In this document: positions 1-9,400 of the stretch, piece by piece | How positions within the stretch are numbered: the first letter of the stretch is position 1 | Layout of the letters: every line of letters begins with the position of its first letter | The notes under the pieces: generated by a model | What the model saw: only the letters and a program-made list of their open reading frames with translations | Database searches by the model: none | What the model was told of the DNA's origin: nothing | DNA from: Ascarosepion bandense | Lineage: Eukaryota > Mollusca > Cephalopoda > Sepiida > Sepiidae | Reading direction: 5' to 3' | Assembly (NCBI GenBank): GCA_037127315.1 | Contig: JBBBDQ010001918.1 | Location: forward strand, 5,814,501-5,878,500 | Length of the DNA: 64,000 nt | Translations under genes and position numbers: made by a program

Positions 1-148
1 AAATGTAAACGCAAATTCTACTCCAACACTTTCTTTTCTCGCACTTCCCGCCTGTGGAATTTCCTTTCATTTACTTGCTTCCAAGACAGATACAGTCTCC
101 AAGAATTTAAATGTAAAGTCAATAGTAACCTCCTGTCTCACTAACCCG

Positions 149-183
<35 letters not shown>

Positions 184-352
184 GCTCCTTTCTCCGTTCA
201 CTCTACTCTCATCAGTATTCTCATCCTTCTCTTACCTACTTCCTGACACCCCCTATAACCTGTTACTCTTTCTTATAACTTTCCTCCTATGTAACCCCCT
301 GCAAAACAGTGGCAGTAAAATGCCTTGCTTGTGGCGATATGATTATAAAAAA
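1..352 (+). mobile_element. LINE family L-A, 3' end (5'-truncated)
   Basis: Sequence matches the C-terminal coding end and 3' tail of the LINE family seen at 28443-29105. Shared points are the coded 'SRTCRLWN'-like stretch (cgcacttcccgcctgtggaa), the 'ctccaagaatttaaatgtaaagt' block and the terminal segment 'ccctgcaaaacagtggcag...gcgatatgattataaaa'. A (CT)n run at 156-180 interrupts the region after the ORF end. The copy is cut off by the window start, so its full length is unknown. Decayed; no function expected. Confidence 0.75.
156..180. repeat. (CT)n microsatellite
   Basis: Uninterrupted CT dinucleotide run inside the 3' region of the LINE copy. Confidence 0.95.
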
Positions 353-667
353 AGTTAAAGTAAGTGACGAAAAAGAAATATCAGTTGGCTGGTTATTTCA
401 GTAGCACAATAATATTCGTGTTGTATTATTTCCACGAGACGATGCTTTATTCAACTTCCAGTTGGATGAATTTGGGCTGACTCTCTTTTGCATTATCTCT
501 TTCCAGCCCCGTTTCAGTCCGACCGTATTATTCAAGCTGCCATTCAAATATCTTCTCATCCCAAATACGGGGGCCGAACTAAATAACTTCGTCTCGCACT
601 CTGGTTTAATTAAGCAAACACCCAGACTGGGTTGCTAGTGTTAAGTGTAAGGATTTTATTTCCCTCA
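353..667. other. No feature recognised
   Basis: Unique-looking AT-rich sequence between two LINE fragments. I see no open frame, tRNA-like promoter or terminal repeat here. Confidence 0.6.
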
Positions 668-1268
668 CTTTATAACTATACTTCTTCTTCCTTATGTGCT
701 GTGTCCTTTCAGGGTGTAGGCGATCATGGACTTTCATTTGGCTCTGTCTCTTGTCGCTCTAAATAATTTTTCTCTTAGTATCTCTTCTAAGCCCCGCTCC
801 GTCAACCATTTGCTCAGCCCTAACAAGTACGTCCCGCGCTACTTTTCCCTGTCTCTTGTTCCATTCATCCGACCTATGAGTATCAAGTTCTCCAGGCCTT
901 CTTTCCTCATTACGTGTCTCAGGAACCTTATCTGTCTATTCCTGATATTTATTGTCGGTTTTCTTCTCGTTTGCATCCTCTCCAACACCTCATCGTTGCA
1001 CATGTGCTTTGTCCATGGTATTCTCAGCATCCTTCTGTAGAACCACATTTCTGCTGCCTCAAGCTTCTCCTTTTATCCTTGATAAGATCGTCCGGCATTC
1101 ACTTTCATACAGAAGGACAGATATCACATCGCAATCCAGTTTTCCATTTTTTTTGTTTCTAATGAGATTTTCTTGTCTTTCAGTGCTCTGGTTAGCTTCT
1201 GAAATGCGTCTTTGGCCATGCCAATGCGTCTTTGGATCTTCCCAGGTATTTGAATTTAAAACCAAAAC
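668..1268 (-). mobile_element. LINE family L-B, C-terminal coding end and 3' tail
   Basis: On the minus strand this encodes the end of an endonuclease-reverse transcriptase polyprotein. 'RIGMAK.AF' lies near 1215-1235, then 'YESECRTI', then 'MWFYRRMLRIPWT' and 'FLRHVMRKEGLENL', in different frames because of indels. The sense 3' tail reads 'catgatcgcctacaccctgaaaggacac' followed by (GAA)n, seen as cttcttcttcc at about 683. The same tail marks at least ten other fragments in this window. The copy is 5'-truncated and frameshifted. The clade is uncertain; I call it only a non-LTR retrotransposon. Confidence 0.75.
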
Positions 1269-2906
1269 CCTGTTATTGTCTGTCTTCTCTTATCAACTGT
1301 CTTGGTAATCAATACACAGGAAATTCTCGAGGCAGTATTTTGACATAGGGTCGCATATCGTCAAAACCCATTGACAAATATTTTGATTAAAATTGGTTAA
1401 CTAACTTTGATAAATTCGCTTACTTCTCTCAACAAAAGAATTTTACACTCAATGAAATCCTGTAAAGAAATTAGACAATCATTGTCAGCTATATTTAACA
1501 ATATCCACTTGTAAACATTTCGGTTACTTTACTGAAAAAAATTAATTGTATTCTTCAATTTTACAGAAATCTCTTTCCACTTTGAAAATCAGTTAAAATT
1601 AATACCAGCCATCTGAAAACAGGGTTAAAATGGTGCTCTTTTTTTTTACATACAGTGTCCAACTGACCCTACTATACTGCGTAGATGACAAAATCAAAAA
1701 TATATAAAGCGGATGCATGAAATTAATCTACAAAATGGTGATAATTTACCCACCGTGTCTATATATATGTTCGCGTAGGGTGTGTGTGTGCCGGGGCGTG
1801 TATGTGTGTGTGGGGGGTGTTTGTGTGTGTGTGTGTATATATAAGTTCGTCTGTTTTGTTTTTGGAATAAAATCTGTTCAACTTCGTGTTAATTCGTACT
1901 GAACATTTTTTTTTCAAACAATTCTTTACAATAAACTTACTTTTTTTCGCCGAGGCAAAACGACTGATTCATTTCCCGCCATTGTTTTTGAAACGTCTTC
2001 GATAATGATTTTCTTGGCGCCTCCCCCGCACTGCCGCAACCTTTTCTTTGCTCCCGCCACCGTACATTAAACTTAATTTCTCCTTTGTTCGAAATGTAAT
2101 CTGCAAAAAAAAAAAAAAAGAAAAGAAAAATAGATAAGAATGAAAAAAATAAAAATATACAAAAAATCTGTCATAATCATTAAAAAAATTAAAAAAAAGA
2201 AAGTAAAAAATGATCCATATTTTGGTTTCGGGCAAAAATATATTTTTTGTCATTTGTATAATCTTCAAATATTGACTTGATTGTTTTACTAATAATTTCT
2301 TGAATTGCTCTTGAATTTTTTCATTTTTTTTTTCAGTAATTTTTTTATTTTATTTCAGAGTCTACAACACCGATTTCTATAAGTTACTGGTGTTTATTAA
2401 ATGTTTTAATCAAGAAATTACTTTAAACATTATATTTTTTACATACCCGTGTAAGAGTTGACTTCCTGATTTTTGTTTTGTTTTTTTTTTTGCTTTATAA
2501 TACTGTCTTTTGAACCGTACTACGAGTTTCAACAATAGAATTATGTTAACTGGTAGGTTTCGGAACTGCTTCATGCTTGTATCGAAAATCACCGACTCAC
2601 CTGACGTCTTTTTATACTACTCAGCCGCAAAAAGCTTTAGAACCAGCTAACTTTAGTGAACTATTTAAGGACTGCACGTGTCCGTTTCGGATTTATTGGG
2701 AACCCACCTCTGTTAACGTTCTTTTTGTAGCTGAAACGAAAACAAAATCATTTCTAGGGAAACCATGGATTTCTAATTTAAATTCAACATTATTTTTATG
2801 AATGAAACATTATTTTATTTAGTGGCTAAACGGGCTTCAGTAAACATTATTTTTTTCTTTTATATAGGTCATAATTATTTAATAAAAAGATCGCAATATT
2901 TTGATT

Positions 2907-2909
<3 letters not shown>
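1269..2909. other. AT-rich DNA with no recognised gene
   Basis: Contains a GT-rich run (about 1778-1842) and several poly-A or poly-T runs (2103-2119, 2487-2496). Frames across it are short and low-complexity, and none resembles a known protein. Confidence 0.6.
1778..1842. repeat. Imperfect (GT)n microsatellite
   Basis: GT repeats interrupted by G runs, ending in a short (TA)n. Confidence 0.9.

Positions 2910-2937
<28 letters not shown>
2910..2937. repeat. (TA)n microsatellite bordering a PLE fragment
   Basis: Pure TA run. It marks the 3' edge of the minus-strand Penelope-like fragment that follows. Confidence 0.95.
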
Positions 2938-3344
2938 ACTCCGCTTGGCAACGGCAATAGTTACCAAAAATAATAAACGCAGTTCTTAAATTTGCGATGC
3001 GGTTTTATGACGTCACACCGCGTGATAGAGCAAAATGACAACAAAACCATGTTGTCAAATGCAATGTAATATGTTATTTCCGGATTTAAAGTTGATTTTA
3101 TTGAGTGTTGGTTGTTTAGATTTGATGTAAATGGCCTCCAATATCTGCAGGTTCCTCTTACTGTGTGTATGAGTAAGGATCACCGTATTGCATTTCCTAA
3201 CTCCGTTATTGATCAACAAATTAAAATGTATCTCAAAAAAATTAACAATAGGTCTAACAATAATGATAATATTAATAATAATGGTTTACATCAAAATAAA
3301 CATAACACTATTAACTTATACTATTGCAACCCTATTTCTGTCTT
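2938..3344 (-). mobile_element. Penelope-like element (PLE), GIY-YIG C-terminus and 3' region
   Basis: Minus-strand translation near 3240-3055 reads through 'ILTHTHSKRNLQILEAIYIK' and ends 'FKSGNNILHCI-stop'. The 'LEAIYIK' block with a downstream Asn matches the C-terminal Glu/Asn part of GIY-YIG endonucleases carried by PLEs (family knowledge). The following 3' region ('acgtcataaaaccgcatcgcaaattt') recurs at 20716-20950 and 61690-61850. Part of the GIY-YIG module upstream is not recognisable. (TA)n borders both sides. Confidence 0.7.

Positions 3345-3345
<1 letters not shown>

Positions 3346-3391
<46 letters not shown>
3346..3391. repeat. (TA)n microsatellite
   Basis: Pure TA run between the PLE fragment and the SINE S3 copy. 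Confidence 0.95.
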
Positions 3392-3393
<2 letters not shown>

Positions 3394-3576
3394 TAATCAC
3401 ATCACCCCAAGCAAGGCCATAAGGCCACTGGTGTGCAGGGAGCTACATAAGAGTGAATAGATTGGAAAAGAGAAAGCCGGAAACCACGTCCTAAGCATGG
3501 AACAAGGGATGAGCCTCTTAACCTGTTCAATAGACGTGGGTGGAGTGTGAACCGGGCGATAGTTCAGTCTATCTAC

Positions 3577-3583
<7 letters not shown>
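3392..3583 (-). mobile_element. SINE family S3 (LINE-tailed), single-head copy
   Basis: In sense: 'ggagtagatagactgaac' head, 'cgcccggttcacactccacc', 'acgtctattgaacaggttaag', a pyrimidine-rich stretch, then the tail 'ctccctgcacaccagtggc...ggtgatgtgattaaaaa'. The tail is nearly the same as the 3' end of LINE L-A (compare 29030-29090), which suggests mobilisation by L-A. No coding capacity. The body may be tRNA-derived, but the A box is poor. Confidence 0.8.

Positions 3584-3620
<37 letters not shown>
3583..3620. repeat. (TA)n microsatellite
   Basis: Pure TA run between SINE S3 and the ribozyme-like tail. Confidence 0.95.
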
Positions 3621-3622
<2 letters not shown>

Positions 3623-3720
3623 TGGGGGGATATTTTGAAGACCAACTGTTGTACCATTTGGAGCTGACGAGCCGCGATAATAACATCAGGACGCGGTGAA
3701 ACATGTATCACCCATTGTAA
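3621..3720 (+). ncRNA. Hammerhead-like ribozyme core, PLE-type tail
   Basis: CTGACGA at 3664-3670 fits the core CUGANGA. Stem II is GCCGCG (3671-3676) with CGCGGT (3692-3697), six pairs with one G.T. GAAAC follows at 3698-3702. The next bases ACATGT form a two-pair palindrome (AC/GT) that ends in GTA, the expected cleavage triplet. Stem I is weak, so activity is doubtful. A related GAAACATGTATCA string occurs at the end of the PLE copy near 62055-62075 (minus). Confidence 0.5.
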
Positions 3721-3839
3721 TAATGTAAAATCTTTTATAAATGATTTATATATATGCAGTCAAGAATTCGCTTGGCTGATTATTTTGCAAGGATGAATGA
3801 CGAATGATACCTAACTTTATCGTATAGAGCCAGTTCTGT

Positions 3840-4050
3840 ATTCGTACCCGATCAAGCACCCAACAGAAAATTCTGACCACAATAAAAATGTGTGTTACTA
3901 AACCAATGGATCACCCGATAGACTTTTGCCATTATACCGAGAAAAGTGTGTTCCTTCCTGACAAAACACCCGACGGAATTTTCGGACCACATTGACAAAG
4001 GGATATTCGTACCCAGCCTTCGAAAAGTTCGCGTCTCACATACTGATTGT
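3840..4050. repeat. Degenerate about 60-bp tandem repeat, left part
   Basis: Diverged units share 'gtgtgtt.cgtacctgac', 'cacccgacggaattttcggaccac' and 'attgacaaa'. The same units resume at 4735 after the 24-bp array, so the 24-bp array lies inside an older array. Confidence 0.7.
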
Positions 4051-4734
4051 TGCAGCCATAGATCTGATATCATTTGTAGCCATAGATCTGATATCATTTG
4101 TAGCCAGAGATCTGATATCATTTGTAGCCATAAATCTGATATCATTTGTAGCCAGAGATCTGATATCATTTGTAGCCATAGATCTGATATCATTTGTAGC
4201 CATAGATCTGATATCATTTGTAGCCATAGATCTGATATCATTTGTAGCCATAGATCTGATATCATTTGTAACCATAGATCTGATATCATTTGTAGCCAGA
4301 GATCTGATATCATTTGTAGCCATAAATCTGATATCATTTGTAGCCAGAGATCTGATATCATTTGTAGCCATAAATCTGATATCATTTGTAGCCAAAGATA
4401 CATACCAGAGATCTGATATCATTTGTAGCCATAGATCTGATATCATTTGTAGCCATAGATCTGATATCATTTGTAGCCATAAATCTGATATCATTTGTAG
4501 CCAGAGATCTGATATCATTTGTAGCCATAGATCTGATATCATTTGTAGCCATAAATCTGATATCATTTGTAGCCATAAATCTGATATCATTTGTAGCCAT
4601 AAATCTGATATCATTTGTAGCCAGAGATCTGATATCATTTGTAGCCAGAGATCTGATATCATTTGTAGCCAGAGATCTGATATCATTTGTAGCCATAGAT
4701 CTGATATCATTTGTAGCCATAAATCTGATATCAT
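4051..4734. repeat. 24-bp tandem repeat array, about 28 copies
   Basis: The unit is 'agccatagatctgatatcat' plus 'ttgt'. Variation is confined mainly to catag, cagag and cataa at the unit start. Each unit holds AGATCT and the palindrome TGATATCA. One break at 4394-4408 ('aaagatacatac') splits it into about 14 + 14 units. Since 24 is a multiple of 3, four of six frames stay open, giving 8-residue repeat peptides; these are artefacts of periodicity. Confidence 0.97.
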
Positions 4735-4990
4735 GACTAGAAAGGTGCGTTCGTATCTGATGAGTTACCCGACGGGGTTTTAGACAAAAGTGCTTTCCTA
4801 CCTGACGGATAGCACAACAGACGTTTAGTAACACGTCAAAAAATGTGTGTTCATACCAGATGAATATATTTTTGGGTCATAACAAGAAAGATGTGTTCGT
4901 GCATGATGAATTACCTTACGACATTTTGGGATCACACTGACAAATGTATGTTTGTACGTGACGAATAGGATGTCCAATACCGATTGCAAA
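4735..4990. repeat. Degenerate about 60-bp tandem repeat, right part
   Basis: Continues the units of 3840-4050, with recurring 'tgtgttcgtacctgatga', 'acccgacg.ggttttgggacca' and 'cactgacaaa'. Copies are strongly diverged. Confidence 0.65.
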
Positions 4991-5009
4991 ATGCAACATT
5001 GTTGAAATT

Positions 5010-5800
5010 GAGAAGTAATATCGCATACTATGATAGTATAGTTACATCGCATACTATGGTAAAAACTCTATAGTATAACTAATACTGTGTTAGAAATCTA
5101 ATGTTTGGTGGTATAATGTGATAGAAATCTTACGTTAGACAAGATATTTTAGTCTACCATATGCTATGTTATGAATCTAACGTTAAACCGCATACTATGG
5201 TAGAAATGTAACATTATACCACATACTATGATAGAAACATAACGTTATATAACATACTATGGTACAAACTTAAAGCTAGGTCATATAATGTACAAGATTT
5301 TAACAGTAGACCGTATACTGTAGTAAAAAAACCAATGGTAAAAAGCATACTATTGCAGACACCTAACGATATACCCCAAATTAACTCAATCATAAGGATA
5401 GACCGCATGTTACAGCAGAAAATTTCCGTTACATCGCATACGATGTTGAATCCTAAGTGTACGCCACATGATATAGACGACTTAGTGCTGTATATACCAA
5501 ATGGTAGATAGAATACAGGGCCAAAAACTTAATAATATGGCAAAATAGCATACTTAACCGTAATGGTGAACGTCACACTGCAGAAGGAACATAACGTTAG
5601 ATCAAACATTTTAGTAGAAACCTAGCAATATACCAACAACAGACAAAATGTTGCTGGTAGAATACACATGGCCTGGTATGTCCGTAAATGTATACTGAAT
5701 AATTTGGATTTTAGAGGCACAGTTTTTTACGCATACTAGGAAAGGAACTTAATTCAATGCCAAATAATCTACAAGATCATAACGTTCGACCTTATAGTGT
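5010..5800. repeat. Degenerate 31-bp tandem repeat
   Basis: Unit 'cgcatactatggtagaaacc' + 'taacgttagac'. Successive starts at about 5190, 5221 and 5252 are spaced 31 bp. Identity decays rightward, and recognisable words ('gtagaaact', 'taacg') persist to about 6630. Confidence 0.8.
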
Positions 5801-6024
5801 AGTAGAAACTCAATGGTGGATTTAATTCTCAATATAGTAAATTCAAATGGTTTAAATCTCAGCAAGATTGATTTGTAAGAGAGGTGAATTCTTGATATTA
5901 TCGGTTTGAGGATTGCGATCTCAGTGCACATCACCTTTGGAAAGTGACTGAAAGCCATACCGTAGATTGGCACAAGGCCTCAGAGTAGAATTGGGTAGAC
6001 GAAACTATTTGAGAGCCGTCGGTG

Positions 6025-6330
6025 GTCAAGTTAACACGAAGTTATAAGTCTTCGTGACCGAGGGTTTGAGTGTGCTGCCATTGTTTATAATGCTAGATAA
6101 CGCGATTTTCTCTCAGAGACTGCAGCTAAGCAGAGTTAATTGAAAGTGTATGGGACCCCTTGGGATCTGTTGATGATTGTGCTAGCATAAAGTAACACGT
6201 CATAGTGACCGAGATTTTAAGGCGTATTTAGACTATTGATTACGCTAGATAATGCTCTCTATCCCAGAGACTTTAACTAAGTTCCGCTAAGCAGAGTTGC
6301 AGTCTAAGCGAAAGATGGTCTCTGTGGTTG
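6025..6330. repeat. Tandem duplication, about 150-bp unit, two copies
   Basis: Shared words in order: 'cgtgaccgagggttt'/'agtgaccgagatttt', 'gctagataacgc'/'gctagataatgc', 'cagagactgcagctaag'/'cagagactttaactaag', 'gcagagttaa'/'gcagagttgca'. The surrounding 5800-6640 holds nothing else I recognise. Confidence 0.65.
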
Positions 6331-6634
6331 TTGAACAAACACAAATGTGCTAGAGCAGACGTCTGCAACAGGGACTTATTAGCCACTCCAATAGACGGGA
6401 TTCCTCGGATACGAGTGACCAGCCATTTAATGCTGTAGAAACTTAACGGAAAACCCGAAAGTCCTAACGGCAGACTGCATATTTCATTAGAAACCGAACA
6501 TATTGCAGTCGGATTTTCGCACTATTCCACACACGTCGGTAGAAAGCTAAGGGTCTAAGGCGTGATGCGTAGAATCTTAACAGCAATCCGGAAATCTCAG
6601 CAGATACCCAAAGGTAAGCCGCACACTTCTGTAT

Positions 6635-7308
6635 CAGTCATTTAAGTGCTATACCTGATACACGCTTAGGCGATCATGTCTCTTTCGCGACATGACTAAC
6701 CTGGCAGAAGATCTCGCAGTACACTACCGGCCATAATTATTAGGAGACCCCTGTGTTTTAAAAGAACGATGTATTCCATACTAATTTTTAGTATTTAAGT
6801 AAATAATTATAAATGAAAATAGAATGGTTCTTTTGTTAATGCTGCACAATAACATGTGTATTAAATGAATTTATAAATATTTAATAATTACCTATATTGC
6901 AGTTTCATCAAAGAAAATTTTGGGTGATACGGACGAGTTCATCTTTGCTTCCTTACCTTGTAAAATTTTGCAAAGTAATAATAATAAAAGAACCATTCTA
7001 TGTTCATTTAGAATTATCCACTAAAAATAGTATGAAATACATCCTTTTCATAAAACAAACTAGGGTAGTCTAATAATTATGACCGGTAGTGTAGGTTCCC
7101 ACTACTTTCTGCCAACCAAAGCTGTCGAACCCAATCTGTCATGTTATTTAACCCATTGCTGGAAAGAAGAGACGGATTAATACATTTCCCAAGAATATTA
7201 GCTCATAAGTGAATGCAACGCATTAAACTGGAATTCGGACTTAGCTCCCAGTTTTTAACTCCGAACCGATATTCACTGCACCATGAGGCACATCTTACCG
7301 TATAATCG
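6635..7308 (-). mobile_element. tRNA-derived SINE family S1, split by a MITE
   Basis: In sense (right to left): a degenerate 'ctcatggtgcagtgaatat' A-box region, a weakened B-box region, 'taatccgtctcttctttcc', 'gggttaaataacatgaca', and the 3' hairpin with arms TCATGTC/GACATGA. It is interrupted at 6720-7093 by a TA-flanked element; removing that restores the usual S1 string 'ctcgcagtaggttccc'. Confidence 0.8.
6722..7091. mobile_element. Tc1/mariner-type MITE, 370 bp
   Basis: Left end CACTACCGGCCATAATTA and right end TAATTATGACCGGTAGTG are inverted copies. The inverted repeats extend, imperfectly, for roughly 130 bp ('catacta...agaatggttctttt' on both sides). It is flanked by a TA duplication (6720-6721 and 7092-7093). 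CACTACCGG ends and a TA target are typical of Tc1-like elements. There is no transposase, so it would depend on one in trans. Confidence 0.9.
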
Positions 7309-8217
7309 TAACAATTGCCCGCCTATTACAGCGGAAGCCTAAGGGTAAGACGCCTATTGAGGCTGAACTTATCACGAAAAAGCAGAGAGAGAAACAGCAT
7401 ATTCAAAAGACTTTTGTATCTACGAATCTCGTCTTGCGCATAGCATTACATAATAATTCAGATTTAAACTCGAAGCCCACTGTTTTCTTTTTTTTTAAAT
7501 ATGTCCTTGAATTTCTCCACTTTGTTTTACACCAACCTCTCTTCAAATTCATTTGCAGATCGTCATTTATTTAAGCCGATAATTTCAATTTTGCAACGAA
7601 TGCGAAATCCACGCTTTGTCGAGAAAATTAGAGCTAGAATACCACACACGGCATTGACCGAGAATGAAATTGGCGAGAAAGCAAAAAAAAAAAAAAAAAA
7701 AAAAGAAAAACGAAATAATATTAATAATAATTAAATTATAACAAGTCATCGGAAAAATATCGAATATCACACAGGAAATATTGATGCCTAGTATGAACAT
7801 GAATAGAGAAGCAGAAATCAACACTTGAAAGCACGAGAAAATAAAAAACAAAACAAAAAAATCCCGTCGTTCGTTTTGCGAATATCTAGTTGCATTTGCA
7901 TATTGCGGTAGCTGTGCTATGATCATTTCCCCCCCCCCATTAATGGATGTTTCCTTAATACATATATTCAAGAGAAATCTGCTTATATTTAGAGATCGTT
8001 AATGCTCTACGCCGGACTCTCTGCCTCTAGACGGAGAGAAACCCAGACAAGTTTTGTCTGAAGAAAATTAAAAAAATATCCTGATCCTGCCTTAGACAGG
8101 CTCTACGAGACATTTTTTGACCGAGCTTAAGGGCTTGGATTCCTAATTTAATTGGTCTTGAACCGCATCTGCCACGGGCATTCGCCCTAGAGGGGGATCT
8201 TATAAATATCAGATTAT
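7309..8217. other. No gene recognised
   Basis: AT-rich sequence with a 22-base poly-A (7682-7703) and a C run near 7931. Frames here are short and composition-driven. Confidence 0.6.
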
Positions 8218-8810
8218 TAAAGCTTATATTTAATCCAATACAAATTGTCTCTAAAAATTTTAATACAATTTATTAAACTCATTGTTAACCATTTTGTTAA
8301 TTGTTAAACTCCTTTGTACAGAGAAACTTTTTGACCGCAACGCATTTGACACCAAACTAGAATATCGTCACTTGAGAAGAATTTTAATAAACTTCTTAAA
8401 TGTCTATGGCAATATGATTTCGAGTATTTTCGTAGACATACTTTCCCACGAAGATGCTTTAACAACCTTTGACAGGATGTAAAGGGCAGAGTCTGGTCTG
8501 CGGTAAATAGTCGAGAGCCCAACCCTGTAGATTCTCAAAAGACCCCACGATAAAATCGGCCTTGTTCCACGTCCCGTCTTTGTAGGAAGCCTCAATTAAT
8601 TCGGAAAGCTTACATTTAAGCTAATAGGAATTGTCTCTAAAAAGTCTACTACAATTTTACGAACTATTATTGTTAACCATTTTGATAATGGCTAATTTAC
8701 TTGTGCCTAGAGAAACTTATTACTGACCCCAACGCGTCTAACACCGAACTAGAATATCGTCACTGGAAAAGAACTTCCATAAATTTTTTAAATATTTACT
8801 GTGACGAAAG
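8218..8810. repeat. Tandem duplication, about 385-bp offset
   Basis: 8218-8400 and 8604-8800 share 'aagcttatatttaa', 'attgtctctaaaaa', 'attgttaaccatttt', 'cagagaaact', 'gaactagaatatcgtcact' and 'ataaacttcttaaat'. A third weak match lies at 18060-18110. The origin is unknown to me; it may be an old element with no recognisable protein. Confidence 0.65.
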
Positions 8811-8816
8811 TTTTAA

Positions 8817-9038
8817 CCCTCTAGGGCCATTCGTATCATATTTGATACAGTATGAAAACAATCCTTGAAAGAAATATTTTCCTGAAAAATTTTTTAAGAG
8901 AAATATTTTATAAATTTCAAATGAAAGCAGTACTGACTGCTCAGTCAATGAATACCAAATGTTTCCTTATAGGGAAATACCAAATGTTTCCTTATAGGGA
9001 AATACTGTATCAAATATGATACGAATGGCCCTAGAGGA
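8817..9038. mobile_element. piggyBac-type (TTAA) MITE, 222 bp, two internal 25-bp repeats
   Basis: Inverted ends CCCTCTAGGGCCATTCGTAT... pair with ...ATACGAATGGCCCTAGAGG, about 36 bp each. TTAA flanks both sides (8813-8816, 9039-9042). It carries two tandem units of 'ataccaaatgtttccttata'+'gggaa'. The copies at 29238 and 29761 carry four and three, which fully explains the length differences. Confidence 0.93.
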
Positions 9039-9042
9039 TTAA

Positions 9043-9400
9043 TAAGCTGCACTACCTCAAGAAATATGCCTCAGACCAAGCTTTTGAGTATATCGCTAAC
9101 GCACCTTCTACGAAGATTCTTTAAGAACCCTAAACAGAATCTTTATAAAAAAGAGAAATGAAATGGTCTTTCGATACTTACTGGCTACAAAAAGTCAACT
9201 GCCCTCAGATTCAATTAACGCATTCTATCTTGCTATAGTAAAACTATGTAAGGACTTTACATTTTTTTTTGTCTAGAGCTGAATTGATAAAAGATGCTTT
9301 CATAAACGGGCTTCGATTCACGGATATCCAACAAACAATACTATTGCTTTAACATTACAGCATATCTAAGACCAGGCAAGAGTTATCGTTCAATCCCCAC
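9043..9400. other. No gene recognised
   Basis: Unique-looking sequence leading into the LINE copy. The true 5' limit of that LINE could lie here, but reading frame similarity fades. Confidence 0.5.

Noticed and set aside
4735..4790. CTGATGAG at 4757 as a ribozyme core
   Set aside because: No GAAA follows and no stem II is possible; it is part of the 60-bp repeat.
3852..4834. Frames of 150-263 codons with 8-residue repeats on both strands
   Set aside because: Product of the 24-bp period being a multiple of three. No start context or flanking gene structure.
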